From: Straminergon stramineum
Lineage: Eukaryota; Streptophyta; Bryopsida; Hypnales; Calliergonaceae
NCBI GenBank assembly: GCA_963920665.1
Contig: OY987266.1
Location: 2,671,001-2,735,000, forward strand
Reading direction: 5' to 3'
Length of the DNA stretch: 64,000 nt
Under the pieces are notes generated by a model. The model worked only from the letters and a program-made list of their open reading frames with translations. It did no database searches and was not told the DNA's origin. Position numbers and translations under genes: made by a program. Shown in pieces: positions 12,131 through 24,639 of the stretch (positions are counted from its first letter, which is position 1; every line of letters begins with the position of its first letter).

Positions 12131-13790
12131 ATTGAAATGGAGTAAAATTCATTCCCAATTTCCAATCAATGAATAAAATGAGGGAAGGACCACAAATATC
12201 ATTTAATAGGAAAAAAACGCTTTTGAAATGTTGTTAATGCAAAGGAAATAAGAAATGATGGAACCCCCAAAAAAATGGGATGGTAATAGGTACATATTTA
12301 ATTGCAAAATACTGAAATAGGCAAAGGAATGATGGAGAAAAGCAAAAAATAGGGAAAGAATGATATACCAAAAAATAAATGGCATTGAGTTGGGATAGAA
12401 TGATCTTGCAAATCAAGCCTCCAAAAATTAGAATGGGTTTAGGGAATACAAAAATTAAATGCACTTGGGTTGAGATGGAGCAATTTGCTAATCAAGCACA
12501 AAAAAATTAGGAAGGGAATGATCAATGAAAAAAAATGGCATTGAGTTGGAAAAAATTTAGGAAGAGAATAATAATGCCATTTAGTTCTTGTATAACTTGG
12601 GATGAAACAATTTTGCTAATCAAGCAAAAAAAATCAGAAAGGGAATGAATCCTACCAAAAAAATGGCATGGAAGTGTATTGTTATCCGAAGCACCAAAAA
12701 TTGGGAAAGGTAAATGGGAATCATTAAATTGGGATGGAAATAGGTACATATCCAATAAAATGGTTACCAAAAAATGACCATAAAATAAAATTGAAAACTT
12801 TAAATTAGGGAAGGAAGTAAAATGTCTTTGAGTTAGAATAGGATTTAATAAATAAAAAAGTTAGTGAAAAACATGAAATGTCATTGAATTGGATTAGGAT
12901 TCAATGGGGATAAAATTTAGGTAAGGAAATGAAATGTCATTGAGTTGAAATAGGATTCAAATATTCAATGATAAAAAAAATTAGGTGAAGAAATGTAATG
13001 TCATTGAATTGGAATAGGATTTAATGATAAAAAAATTTAGGGAATGAAATTAAATGTCATTGAATTGGAGTAGGATTCATTTCCAATTAATGACGAAAAC
13101 TAGGGAAGGGAAAGAAATGTCAATCCATTGGAATGTAAGTGCATTTTAAATGTTAATAAAAGCAAACAAATGTGAAAGAGATATCAAACAAATCTTATTT
13201 TTGATTATCTATTTTTTCATATGAGAAATGGGAAGTGAATGGAAAGACTCCAATTTGGTACCATAAAAAACATTTATTATTGAGTTGGGATGGAAGAATT
13301 TTGCTAATGAGTAAAAAAAATAGGATAGGGAATAATGGAACAAAAAAAAGCTTGCTTAAAGTTGGAATAAAAGAGTTTTAGGAATAAATGAAGGAAAAAA
13401 AAGGGAAAGCAAAAAAAATAGGAAAGGAAATGACGCAACAAATAAATATTGGCATGGAGTTGGAATAAAAGAGTTTTAGGAATTAATGAAGAAAAAAAAT
13501 AGGAAAGCAAAAGAAAATAGGAAAGGAAGTGAGTTGGATGAATAAATATTGGCATGGAGTTCAAATTAAAGGGTTTTAGGAATTAATGAAGAAAAAAATG
13601 GTGGAACAAAAAACAAAGGGCAAGTAGTTGAAATGGAAGTGTTTAAAGAGTTCATGAAGCCAAAAAGAAAATTGAATGATTTACAAAAAAATTAATGGCA
13701 TTGAGGTGGGATGGAAGAGTTTTAGGAATGAAGCCCCCTAAGATAGGAAAGGGAATGATGGAATTAAAAATTCAAGTGACGTATTGAAGG
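12130..13790 (+). repeat. Degenerate AT-rich repeat array, direct orientation
   Basis: Many imperfect copies of the GGCATTGAGTTGGGATGG...AAAATAGGAAAGGGAATGAT unit, in the opposite orientation to the array at 6110-7055. A sub-block at 12830-13130 has a related unit with AAATGTCATTGA. Non-coding. Confidence 0.75.
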
Positions 13791-14016
13791 CCTAGAATTT
13801 TTTTTTAACTCCCTACTATTTCTTTCATTTTAAACAAAATGCGGTTTTACCCTTTTATCTAGTACACTACATTTCCAAAACATTTCCTAAATATTTCCTC
13901 AAAGTGTCCTAAACACTTTAGAATTTAGAGTCTTTTTTTTACACCCTAAACTATTTGTTGGTTCAAAGTAGTTTGAAGTGTTACAAGAAGTAAGGAAAAA
14001 CATTTTCCACCAAGAC
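13791..14016. other. Spacer between repeat array and 0.6-kb duplication
   Basis: AT-rich unique-looking sequence. No gene or recognisable element seen. Confidence 0.3.
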
Positions 14017-14642
14017 GAAGGGGACATGCTCTTCCATGAAGTTTCTTCCAAATCTTAGTCAGTGGAGCTCTTTATTTGGCATCTTGCTTTCATTGTCTTG
14101 TCGGAATCCAAAACAAGTTGTTCAGGCTATAATTAATGGTTCCCCCGCTCCAAAAAAAGGAGGGACTGAAGAATGTCAAGCCCAAGCGCATTTCAAAGTC
14201 CTACCTCCTGTGCTAGATGAGCACATCCACGCCTTGGAGTCCACGCCTTGACTTCAAGTCCACGCCCTGGAGTCCGTGTCTTGACTTCAAGTCCACACCC
14301 TAGAGTTCGTGCCCTGACTTCAAGTCCACACTATGGAGTCTGTGATTCAGCTGCACTCTCTCAAGTTCTTCCGCCTCTGTGAATTGTCCGCCCTAAAGTT
14401 CGCGCCCTGCGTCCGCGCCTTGACACAGTCCATTTAGCGAAAACATTTGTGAGAGAAAGCGTTCTTGTTTGTCCACGAATATGAGGACTCTAAAGCAAGG
14501 TGTGATAGCATTTAATGTTTCCCTCTTTCCATGAAAAGGGGGGACACCATCTTCCAAGACCATTAAATAGGAAGAAGGAGGGATCCCATGCCTAGTGCAT
14601 CCCCATGTGCGCACCTACATTTCTGTAGTGGAGTTTCGCCCT
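14017..14642 (+). repeat. 0.6-kb duplicated segment, copy A (no MITE)
   Basis: Nearly identical to 24640-25603 apart from a few substitutions, a short minisatellite length difference and the MITE present only in copy B. It contains GTCCACGCCCTGACTTCAA words. Each copy follows a repeat array of the same family, so the duplicated block may be larger. Copy B leads to the transposase promoter; copy A leads to no recognisable gene. Confidence 0.85.
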
Positions 14643-14760
14643 GAAGTCCGCGCCCTGTTATGGAGTCCACGCCCTGTGATGACATCCACGCCCTAGAGTC
14701 CACACCCTAACTTCAAGTCCCCACCCTATGATGACGTCCACGCCCTGAGTAGTGCCAGTG
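14220..14760 (+). repeat. GTCC(A/G)CGCCCTG word cluster
   Basis: Irregular array of GTCCACGCCCTG-type words spaced by ACTTCAA or TGGA, overlapping the duplicated segment. It is the same motif class as the promoter arrays at 9236-9445 and 25255-25805 and the subterminal words of the element. No TATATAAAG follows. Confidence 0.65.
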
Positions 14761-14817
14761 TAGTGAAGTTCCACCTTCCAACTTCTTGAATTATTGTGGC
14801 CAAAGGTTTCAAGAGTG

Positions 14818-14862
14818 TAGGATTTAGGGTTTAGGGTTTGAGTTAATGGCTTAGGGTTGAAT
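14818..14862 (+). repeat. Short interstitial TTTAGGG-like stretch
   Basis: GATTTAGGGTTTAGGGTTTG followed by a further TTAGGG, two to three plant-telomere-type units. Too short to mean a former telomere. Confidence 0.4.
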
Positions 14863-15687
14863 TAAATAACAAATAGATGTAGCAATTACCTTTAGAAAAG
14901 AACCCTTCTCATGCATTGAAATCAATATAACTTGTAAGTTCATGTGAAAATCAATTTTTTGTACCAATGATTTGTAATCATGGATTGGCATTCACAATCA
15001 TTCTACTTCAATTTAACTTGTACATTCAATTAAGCAATAGTCCCTTGTGCCAAGTAATAAAAAAAAATGAATCCCTTTACATTTTTATTTTTTTTAACAA
15101 ATGGAAAGAACCATTGCATAAAAAAAAAATACACAACAGGCCAACCCACAAAGGCTAGACAATGAAGAGATATGAACAAAAACAAACAATCCCTTTACAT
15201 TTAGAAGAAAATGTAACTTGTAATTTCTCATTTCCGAAATAAATTTCTTTTAGTTAATATGCCTCAAATTGAATCCTTTATTATGAATAATGGATTTGAA
15301 GAAATAAAACCTATGGGTTCATTAATAAAATTCATTCTATCAATTATTCCAAAACCCCTTATACTTAGCATTTTCAAATATTAGTCCCTTCACGTGAATC
15401 CAAAAGAATTGAAGATCTGAGCTTCCATTCAAAAACCATCCCTTCTAGCTATTTTTTTAGAAATGGTTCCCTTCCAAGTTATCCAACCCCCCAAAATGGC
15501 ATTGACTTCAAATGTAAGTGCTTTGAAATTCAATGCCCCTAACGAGGGATGGGGTCACTCAAACTTTCGTAAATTTAATTTCGGTATGATTCAAAACTTT
15601 AGTTACAAGTTAGAATGTTTGAGCCTAAGGGCCTAAATTCCAAACACAAATACTTGAATTTGTTTTTTTGCTAAAATATAATTCTAG
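14863..15687. other. AT-rich non-coding stretch
   Basis: No gene, RNA or repeat recognised. Short open frames are low complexity. Confidence 0.35.
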
Positions 15688-15749
15688 CAGTGGTGCTATT
15701 TTGTGAGCGTGCGAGCATGAGCCTATGAGCATTGAGGAGGGATTTTGTG

Positions 15750-18460
15750 AGCAGGGAGCTTAGAAATTTGAAAAACGATAAAAATCTCAATAATATTTCT
15801 TAAAAAGGCTTTTCTTTGATAATTTTGGTTAATAATTTCTATTTATAGTAAGTACTAGGACCTATTGCCACGGACCTATTACCATGGTTATCTATTATTT
15901 GTATTAAATCTGTTATTTTCAATAGTGTCTAACATATTAGAAGTACACATTATGAAGGCAAAGAGCTCAATTGGTGTGAATGACAAATGGTGATGGAAAA
16001 ATGATTGTATAGTATATTCCACTAAATTCCAATATTTGTCCAAAAAGAAATTGATACTTTTGAAGCCACGCCTAAAGCTATATGTGTAAGTTGGATCTAA
16101 GGTTTTTCAGTCTTAGATTTCAAGCACTCAGAGATTTTTAGGCGTCTAGGTATGTTGAAGGCTCTCGTTTGGAATCTTAATGATACCAACCTTCATAAGG
16201 AAGCGCTTCACTTCGTTGAAGTTGAAGCTTGGGGAATGTATGAACTTATCTTCTACCAAGTTCATTTTCAAAAATAACAAAATAAAGAATGAAGATGTTT
16301 GTAATTACTATATTAATGGCGTATACCAATACTCTTCTACTTATTGCAATGCTTTGTAATATGAGTATTTGCAATATATCAGATGGGCTTACTCCTTCGA
16401 GTTGTTGGATAGATATCCACATGCAAAAAGCTAGGTTGATCGTAAACTACTGCCTCAAAATCATTGGACATTGTAAACAATTGTCAAGGTGACATGGGTG
16501 GTTGCTCTTAGAGTTGGAAGCCAGCCTCTTCCAACAAAAGTGTTTCTAGTGTGTCAAACTAGTGCCTCTCTGCACAAGCCACAGGTTTGGTATTGAGGGC
16601 TAGTTAATTACCCAAGCATGTTTAAAACCTTAAATACAATATAGAATGTCAAAAGAGATTGAACCAAAAAAAATTCACAATCTCTTTATTTCTGTCATAC
16701 TGTTTTTTTCCACCGCAATATGTTGGAGCTAGAATGTCTTTAGATCCTATGAAATTTGGGCAATACATTGAATGTTTGTTCTTCACTATTGGACTTGACA
16801 TTTGTAGCTAGACTTGTACATGAGAAATTCTCACAATATGCCATTACAAAGTATCCAAATCACTCTCCAATGTAGTTGTAACGTATGCTGCACATGCCTA
16901 GAGTTTGCAAGGGTGTTTGCTTGTTTCAAAGACTTAATAGAAACACGTGTGGATCGGGTTTGAACCCATGGCTAAGAGTGGCTGATGAGATATCCAAGAG
17001 ATATCTGAGATTGGTTTTCAACATAGAGAGAGAAATAAGAAGAAAAGGGGAATTTTTTTATTCTTGAGACAAAAGGAGTTGCAACAGTCTTGATTGAAAG
17101 GAAAGAAGGTTGTATTGAAATGGAGGGAGGCTCCACTAAGAGGAGTGTTTAAAATTCAAAATTTTAAAGGTAAAAACATGGAAGAAGTACAAATAGGGAG
17201 TTATGAGAATCTACATTTCATTGAAGATGAGACAAACATACTATGTAGCTTGGGAGGTTCATTGAACTTCTTTGGACAATACAATGTAAGTAAATCTATG
17301 CAAGCATGACCAACACATTTGGTTTGGGATATATTTATTTTTGTTTGGGATCAAGAACAAGGGAATTAATGAATGCAAAATTCATAGTTCATGATGAACT
17401 GCACAAAATCCTAATTTTCAAAAAACAATTAACCGTAAACTAGATCAAAATGAAGAGATATTTCTAAATATCTACCATTGACATTTAAAAGATAATGGAC
17501 TTATTTTATAATTTGGCATTCACATTTTCAGTTTTCAAATATCCAATATTCTAGTCAACAATCATTTTAGTATTGAGACTTTGGCATAGTACAACCAATT
17601 GAGGAGGGTTACATACAATAAAAGGGATAGGCTTGTAATTTTGAGGTCAGCCACTCAAAACTTTTAAATCCCTAGATTGCACTTGAAGTGATTAGCTAGT
17701 AATGGATTGGGATAGGTATTTTGTAGTGTATTGACACATAAGACACTACAAGAGAAAGGGGTGTTTTAAGTATAGTCTTAGACATATAGTCCTACAAGTA
17801 ACGACCTTAAAGGGATGTCTTCAGTAAAAATTTACTAAACACACATGTATTAAGTTTTTCAAGTTTATTTTTCAAGTTTTTTCAATTTATTTATATGAAG
17901 AGTTTACAGCTCAAGAACACATGATATTAAAAAAATTGCAAAAATTGCTACCAAAAATACAATCTAAAAAACTTAAATCTGAAGTACTCGACTTTCCTTT
18001 GCAATAGTAAAGATATAATTGGAGACAAGATTACTAGAAAATAGAGCTTAGTCTAGGGGTCACAATGAGCGCCAACCAAACACTAATCCATGAAAAACCT
18101 TCTTCTACGCGCTTTGAGAGTTGCAATGTTGTTGCTTGAATTCTTAGAACTTGGTAGGCATGTTTTTTATTGCATTACTAGGATAAAACTTGCATTGTAT
18201 TCATTAATTTGCAATTGAAGAGAATTTTGAGGTAGTGTTGTTATCAATGATTGTATATTACACAAAGGGAGTGAAATGGGGAGGAGATTAACCACGAATA
18301 GTGCGACCATTGGAAGTGGAGAAGTAATAGGGATGGATTAGGAGGCAACGTTGAGAGGGGTCGAGACAAGAAAAACTCCATCGAGATCGTTGCAACGTCG
18401 ACAACCTACAACGATGATGTCAGATTCTACAATCGATTTTGACTTGATTGTATACGTGCT
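15750..18460. other. AT-rich interior without recognisable genes
   Basis: Only short open frames of about 60-70 codons, without family resemblance. A CACTACAAGAG word at 17744 and a TTTTGTAGTG word at about 17720 look like two CACTA-type termini facing away from each other, but I could not find partners. Otherwise nothing seen. Confidence 0.35.
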
Positions 18461-18479
18461 TAGGGTCTGTTGTTACTTT

Positions 18480-20430
18480 TGATCACATGTTGAGTTGTTC
18501 AATGGATCTCTCAGTGCCAATGACAACCCCTAACCTTGCAACTAGTGTTTAAAAAATTATACTTTACCTTTTTCATTCAATTCTCGCGGACCTATTTGTA
18601 TACGAAATAATATTTTTAAATCTTGTCTTCAAGATTGGTATTGAGGTACTTGTGCTTGTGTTTGGGTCAAGTATTTCTTCTTGATTACTTGCTGGGTTGT
18701 GAGGAAGACCTTTAAGCACCAATGGAAGCCCCTAGCCCCGGCACCAATGATAAAAAAAAATTGTCTTCTACCTTCATTAAAATGATTTAGCCATTGAGAA
18801 GACCTATTCTTTTTTTCAAAGATTCTAAAAGTAATTTAACCTTGTAGTTAAATGTGCATTAGTAATACTTGCGCAAAGTTAAGGTGTTTTTTCCTAAGCA
18901 CTTTCTAGAGGAGGTAGAGATCTTTCGATGTCAAGAAGAACCCCCAACCCTACAACCAGTGATCAAAAAATAAGTTGTACTCTAATTCAATCACGATGAC
19001 TAGGAGGACTTGTTCTTTTTCGCAAAATTAAGAAAAAAAACTAAGTTAACCTTGCAATCAAAATGTGCTCTAGTTGTGCACTTTTCATGATCACTTTCTA
19101 GAGGAGCAAAAAGACCTCTCGACGTCGAAAGGAACCTCCAACCTCGCAGCCAGTGATACAAAAAAAAATGTATTCTAATTCAATGAAGATGAACTAGAGG
19201 ACTTGGTCTTTCCCACAAAGTTCAAAAAAATTAATTTAGCCTTACAACTAGAATGTACTATAGCTGTGTATTTTTCTTGATTACTTTCTAGGGGGAGAAG
19301 AAGACCTCTCGGCAACGAGAGGAACTTCCAACCCCGAAGCCAGTGATAAAAAAAAATTGTACTCTAATTCAATGAAGATGAATAGGAGAACTTGTTTTTT
19401 TCCCCAAATTTTCAAAACAATTAATTTAGCCTTGCAACTAGAATATGCTCTAGTTGTACCTTTTTCTTGATCACTTTCTAAGGGGGAGAAAAGACCTCTC
19501 AGCGTCGAGAGGAACTTCCAACTCCGAAGCTAGTGATAAAAAATAATGTACTCTAATTCAATGAAGATGAACTAGAGGACTTGCTCTTTTCCGCAAGGTT
19601 TAAGAAAATTAATTTAGCCTTACAACTAGAATATACTATAGCTGTGCATTTTTCTCAATTACTTTCTAGAGGGGGAAAAGACCTCTCAGTGCCGAGAAGA
19701 GCCCCGAACCCCAAAGCTAGTGATCAAAAAATTTATACTCTAGATCAATCAAGAAGAACTAGAGGACTTGCCCTTTTCACAAAATCACAAAATAAATTAA
19801 TTTAGCCTTACAACTAGAATGCGCTATAGCTATATTTTTTTCTTGATCACTTTCTAGAGGAGAAAGAAGACCTCTCGGCGCCGAGAGGAACTTCCAACCC
19901 CGTAGCTAGTGATAAAAAAAAATTGTAATCTAATTCAATGAAGATGAACTAGAGGACTTGCTCTTTTCTACAAAATTTCAAAACAATTAATTTAGCCTTG
20001 CTACTAGAATGTGCTATAGCTGTGCATTTTTCTTGATCAATTTCTGAGGGACAAGGAAGACCTCTCGGCACCAAGAGGAGCCCCCAACTCGGCATCCAGT
20101 GATAAAAAAAAAATTGTAGTCTAATTCAATGAAGATGAACTAGAGGACTTGCTCTCTTCCACAAAAATTAAAATTAAAATTAAAATTTTAGCTTTGCAAC
20201 TAGAATGCGTTAGAGCTATATTTTTTTCTTGATCACTTTCTAAGAGAAGAAGAAGACCCCTTGGCGCCGAGAGGAGCCCCCAACCCCGCAACCCGTGATC
20301 AAAAAAAATTGTAGCTTTCCAACTAGAATGTGTTCCAACTATACTTGTGCAAAGTTTGGGTGTTTGTTTCTTGATCAACTTCTAGGTGTGGACGGGGTCC
20401 TCTCGGCGCCGAGAGGAACCCTCCAGCCGC
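18480..20430 (+). repeat. 190-bp tandem repeat with an 18-bp palindrome per unit
   Basis: About ten diverged units. The ACCTCTC word lies at about 19114, 19304, 19494, 19681, 19870 and 20060, spacing 187-190 bp. Units contain TTAGCCTTACAACTAGAATG, CTTGATCACTTTCTAG and a core that in the best copies (19871-19888 and 20399-20416) is CCTCTCGGCGCCGAGAGG, its own reverse complement. More diverged units continue to about 21300. Non-coding; the GC core stands out from AT-rich surroundings. Confidence 0.85.
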
Positions 20431-20467
20431 GGAATAATTTATATAAAAAAAATTAAAAAATTAAAAA

Positions 20468-20516
20468 AAATATATATATATATATTTTTTTTTTGTATGT
20501 GTGTGTGTGTGTGTTT
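20468..20516 (+). repeat. Compound microsatellite (TA)n-Tn-(TG)n
   Basis: An (AT) run, a poly-T run and a (GT) run at the end of the 190-bp array. Confidence 0.9.
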
Positions 20517-21299
20517 GATTGGGATCCACCGGGGGGCAGGCTATGTCAATTCCCCCCTCTTGCCCCTTTATTGGTGATGAGACAAATTTTCCATACAATT
20601 GATAAGTACTATTCTTTATGTCTAAGTGTAAAAATGGTGAAGTGCATATTTTTAACTCTTTCATTTAGCTCTTGAAGACTTATTCGTGACTTTGTGTATA
20701 CGAGATTTTTTAAAATTTTGGTTTTAAACTTAGATTCAATGTGGTTGTACTTGTGCAAGAGTTGATTGTCTTTTGATTACATGTTGGATTGTTCAGGGGA
20801 GCTCTTGGTGTCGATGGAATCTCAACTACATAGCTAGTGATCAAGAAAAAATAAAATTTGTACTCTACCTCTTTTTTTCAACTCTTGATCGTAGCATTTG
20901 ATTATTCTTTTGATCACCTAGATTTACATTCAAGGGACCTTCCGTGTCGATGGAAGCCAAAGGCCCGAGCTCTAGCAGTCTTGAATTGAACTAGAGGTCC
21001 TTTAATTCTTTTGAAACAAATCAATTTAGAACTTATGGTCTTTTGCTTTGAGCAATCGGTTATTTTTTTGATCACTTAATGAGATCTAGATTTGAGATCC
21101 AAGTACTTTATGGCATCGATGAGAGCCGAGGGCTTGAGCTCCTATGACCTTAAAATCAAAAACAAATTATTATGATGCCAATTTAGTTTCAACTCAGGGC
21201 CCTCCTAAGTAGAATTAGGTTTTGGTTTGATCGACTAGCTTTAGATTTAGGGAATTTGTGGCATCAATGGAAGCCAAGAGCTCCAAGCCAATGTTTTCA

Positions 21300-22920
21300 A
21301 AATCAAAATATGGGGTATTGAATTAAAAATAATAATTTTGATGCTAATTCATTTTCAAACTATTTGTTCTCATATATAACTTTAGCTTGTACCTTATAAT
21401 TACAAGGCTATTGATTTGGACTAGAGGCTTGGATTGTACTATTGATACTAGATGAAAACAATGTTTGAATTGATATGTCTAAATTAATTAGCAATGTCTA
21501 AATTGACAAAAAACTGATAGATTTTTCCAAATCAACCCCTGCGAATTGACTTAAAATATCTGAATTGACACTGCTTCCTTGTAATGTGAGGACACCCTCA
21601 TAACATTACAAAAAATTAACTTTGTGACTTCTATCTCTAGTCTTTAAATGAGTCCCCATTTTAAATCTTGTCTTTGTATTTCATCGTATCATCTTGATGT
21701 GATGATCATAGTGAGATCAACGTTGCAATGTAGCTTGACTACACTTAAGTAGGAGTTTGTGTATGGATATAAAGATGGTTCTTGCATATTTTATGTCTTC
21801 ATTAGAAATAAGTAGGGAGAAGAAGAACATGTCTCTGATGTAGAGAAATGTAAATTGGTCTTCTATGGAATGAAAAAGCTAGGAAAAGAACATTTTTAAT
21901 GTCACTTTGAATTTTACTTCTAAGTTGCAACATATCTAGAATTCAAAATTCCTTGTTTGTGATGGAAACCACTGTCTATTTTCTTGGACAACTAAAATAT
22001 CTCATCATAATAAATATGACTGAGATTGGTATATATTTGTGGATTCCATTATCTTAGAGACTAAAAGGTATATTGGCATTGTCATGTATATTAAACACAA
22101 CATCAACAAGTATGTGAAGTTTGCTTTACTTATTATCTTTGTTTTACTATTTGAATGTCTTTTAGAATTTTATAGATCTATCTAAAATGATTTGCTCTTG
22201 TTACTAGACATATTGAAAATTCATTAAGACTACCTTGATACATGCCTTGTACAAGGTCTGCAAATACGGAGCTTTGTGTCTGGATAGATTCTCAAAACAT
22301 CTCCATCCCTCTGAGATGTGATAATGTCAAAAAAACTCGAGGAAGAGTTAGTATACCATGTCAACAAAGGTCTTCATTTATTATGTAAATTTCACCCTAA
22401 TCTTATACAACATTTCATTTTTGTGATTTTGGAATTTGCCCTAGTGCCTTATCCCTCTTTTTTGTTTCCATTCAATAATATAGCACAAGATTGTTGTTGC
22501 ATTTGATGCAGTAGTGCAGTTGTACAAGGAAGATACACTAGAAGATGATCAATCGAAAGGTGCTTTGCAATTTTTCTATGTGATAGTTGTAGAATCAAAT
22601 AATGAAACATCATTGGTTGATAGTAGTAGCCATTCTTAGTCCTATGTCTACATCTTCTATGTGATTCTATTTCTATTTACATTGCACTTGTTGGATTTTA
22701 TTTTCTCATATATTGTACCTTGTTTTATGTACTTCTACTATGACCACTTTATATAGCCAAAATTGTTATGTTCTAAACTTCTCCTTCCTATTGAAATTTA
22801 TTGGTTATGGATGAAATTCTACTCAATGTATTATAGTGTTGCAAAATGTGAAGATGATTTTAATATGCAAATCCCAATTTTTCATTACTCCAAAGTCCGC
22901 GGCCATAGGCCCCTCATCAA
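21300..22920. other. AT-rich stretch without recognisable genes
   Basis: Open frames are shorter than 100 codons and show no conserved motif. It could be a heavily decayed element body, but nothing can be assigned. Confidence 0.3.
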
Positions 22921-23259
22921 ATTTCAACCCTTAATACTTGTAGGCTCACAAGCTCACAAGCTCACATGCTCGTGCTCACAGGCTCACAGAATAGCAACCT
23001 TGGGATTCGATGTAAGGCCCTACAATTCTATTTTATACAAAATTGGGACCTAAATGGATAGGAAATTTTTTTTGACTATTTTCCTTTTTACTGAAGAGTC
23101 TTTTGGCCCATGTACCATAAACAAATGGCTTATATTTTTCTACTCAAGATTTAATGCAAAGTATCCATTGTCATTCTTGATTTTCTAATGCATGTGATGG
23201 CCTTTAACTTCATATTTTTTTTATTATCTATTTTTTTATGACATGTGAAGAAAATGGAA

Positions 23260-24625
23260 ATGTATTGTAAAAAAATTTATCATTGAGTTGGAATGGAGTT
23301 GGGATGGAGTGACCCTAAAGATTTAATGCAAGGTGTCAATTGCCAATGTTGATTTTCTAATGCATATGATAGCCTTTAACCTCAATTTTTTTTCTTACCT
23401 ATTTTGTGTATATGACATGCAAAGAGAATGGAAAGACTTCAATTTGATACCGTAAAAATAATTTATCATTGAGTTGGGATACCACAAAACTAAATGGCCT
23501 TGAGTTGGAATGTAAGAGTTTTGCTAATCAAGCCAAAAAAAATAGGGAGTGAATGATATACAAAAAATAAAGTGCATTGAGGTGGGATGGAACAATTTTG
23601 CTAATCAAGCCAAAAAAAACTAGGGAGGGAATGATATACAAAAAATAAAGGGCATTGGGATGGCATGGGATAATGTTGCAAATGAAGCCTAAAAAAAATT
23701 AGGAAGTAAATGATATACCAAAAAATAAATGGCATTGAGTTGGGATAGAATAATCTTGCAAATCAAACCAAAAAAAATTAGAAAGGGTTTAGGGAATACA
23801 AAAATTAAATCATTTCAATGGCCTTGGGGCTTGGGTTGGAATGGAGCAATTTTGCTAATCAAGCCCAAAAAAACTGGGAAGGGAATAATAATGCCATTTA
23901 GTTTTTGTATAACTTGGGATGGAACAACTTTCCTAATCAAGCAAATAAAATAGTAAAGGAAATTAATCCACCCCCCAAAAATGGCATGGAAGTGTTTAGG
24001 AATCCAAAGCCAAAAAAAATAGGAAAGGGAATGGTGGAACAAAAAACAAATGGCATTTAGTTGAAATGGAAGTGTTTAAGGAGTTCATGAAGCCAAAAAA
24101 AAAAGAATGGCATTGAGGTGGGATGGAAGAGTTTTAGGAATGAAGCAAACACAAAAAAAAGGAAAGATAATGATGGAACAAAAAATTAATGGCTTTGAAT
24201 TGGGGTGGGAGAACTTTAGGAAATAAGCAAAAATGAAATAGGAAAGGGAATGATTCAACAAATAAAGATCGGCATGGAGTTGGAAGAAAACTAGAAAAGA
24301 GTCTTGCTAAATAATAAAGCAAAACAAAATAGAAAAGGAGATGATTCAACAAATAAAAAAAAACTATGAATTGGGATGGGAGAGTTTTAGGAATGATCCA
24401 AAAAAATAGGGAAAGGAATGATGGACCAAAAAATGAACATTTGGCTTTGAGTTGGGATGGGAGAGTTTTAGGAAAAAAATAGAAGAAAGAATGATTCAAC
24501 CAAAAGAAAAAAAATTAGTATAAGTTGGAATGTGAGAGTTTTAGGAATGAAGCCAATAAAATACGAGAGAATGATCCAAATGCAAATGAATGGCATAGAG
24601 TTGGGATGGGAGACCTTTGCTAACA
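23260..24625 (+). repeat. Degenerate AT-rich repeat array, direct orientation (second block)
   Basis: Same family and orientation as 12130-13790. As there, it is followed directly by the 0.6-kb duplicated segment. Non-coding. Confidence 0.75.
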
Positions 24626-24639
24626 TCTTTCACCACAAT

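Larger units (their letters stand above)
15688..23002. mobile_element. Probable nested 7.3-kb TIR element (hAT-like ends)
   Basis: The left end (15688 onward) and the reverse complement of the right end (to 23002) share a terminal repeat: CAGTGGTGCTATTTTGTGAG against CAAGGTTGCTATTCTGTGAG, followed on both sides by GAGC-rich repeats. The terminal dinucleotide CA and the TTGCTATT core fit a hAT-type end. No convincing 8-bp target duplication is visible at these exact ends. The interior has no recognisable transposase. It holds the 190-bp palindromic tandem repeat and AT-rich filler. Confidence 0.5.

Noticed and set aside
14818..14862. Former telomere
   Set aside because: Only two to three TTTAGGG units, within transposon sequence.
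17720..17760. Back-to-back CACTA termini (TTTTGTAGTG and CACTACAAGAG)
   Set aside because: No partner ends located; may be chance in AT-rich DNA.
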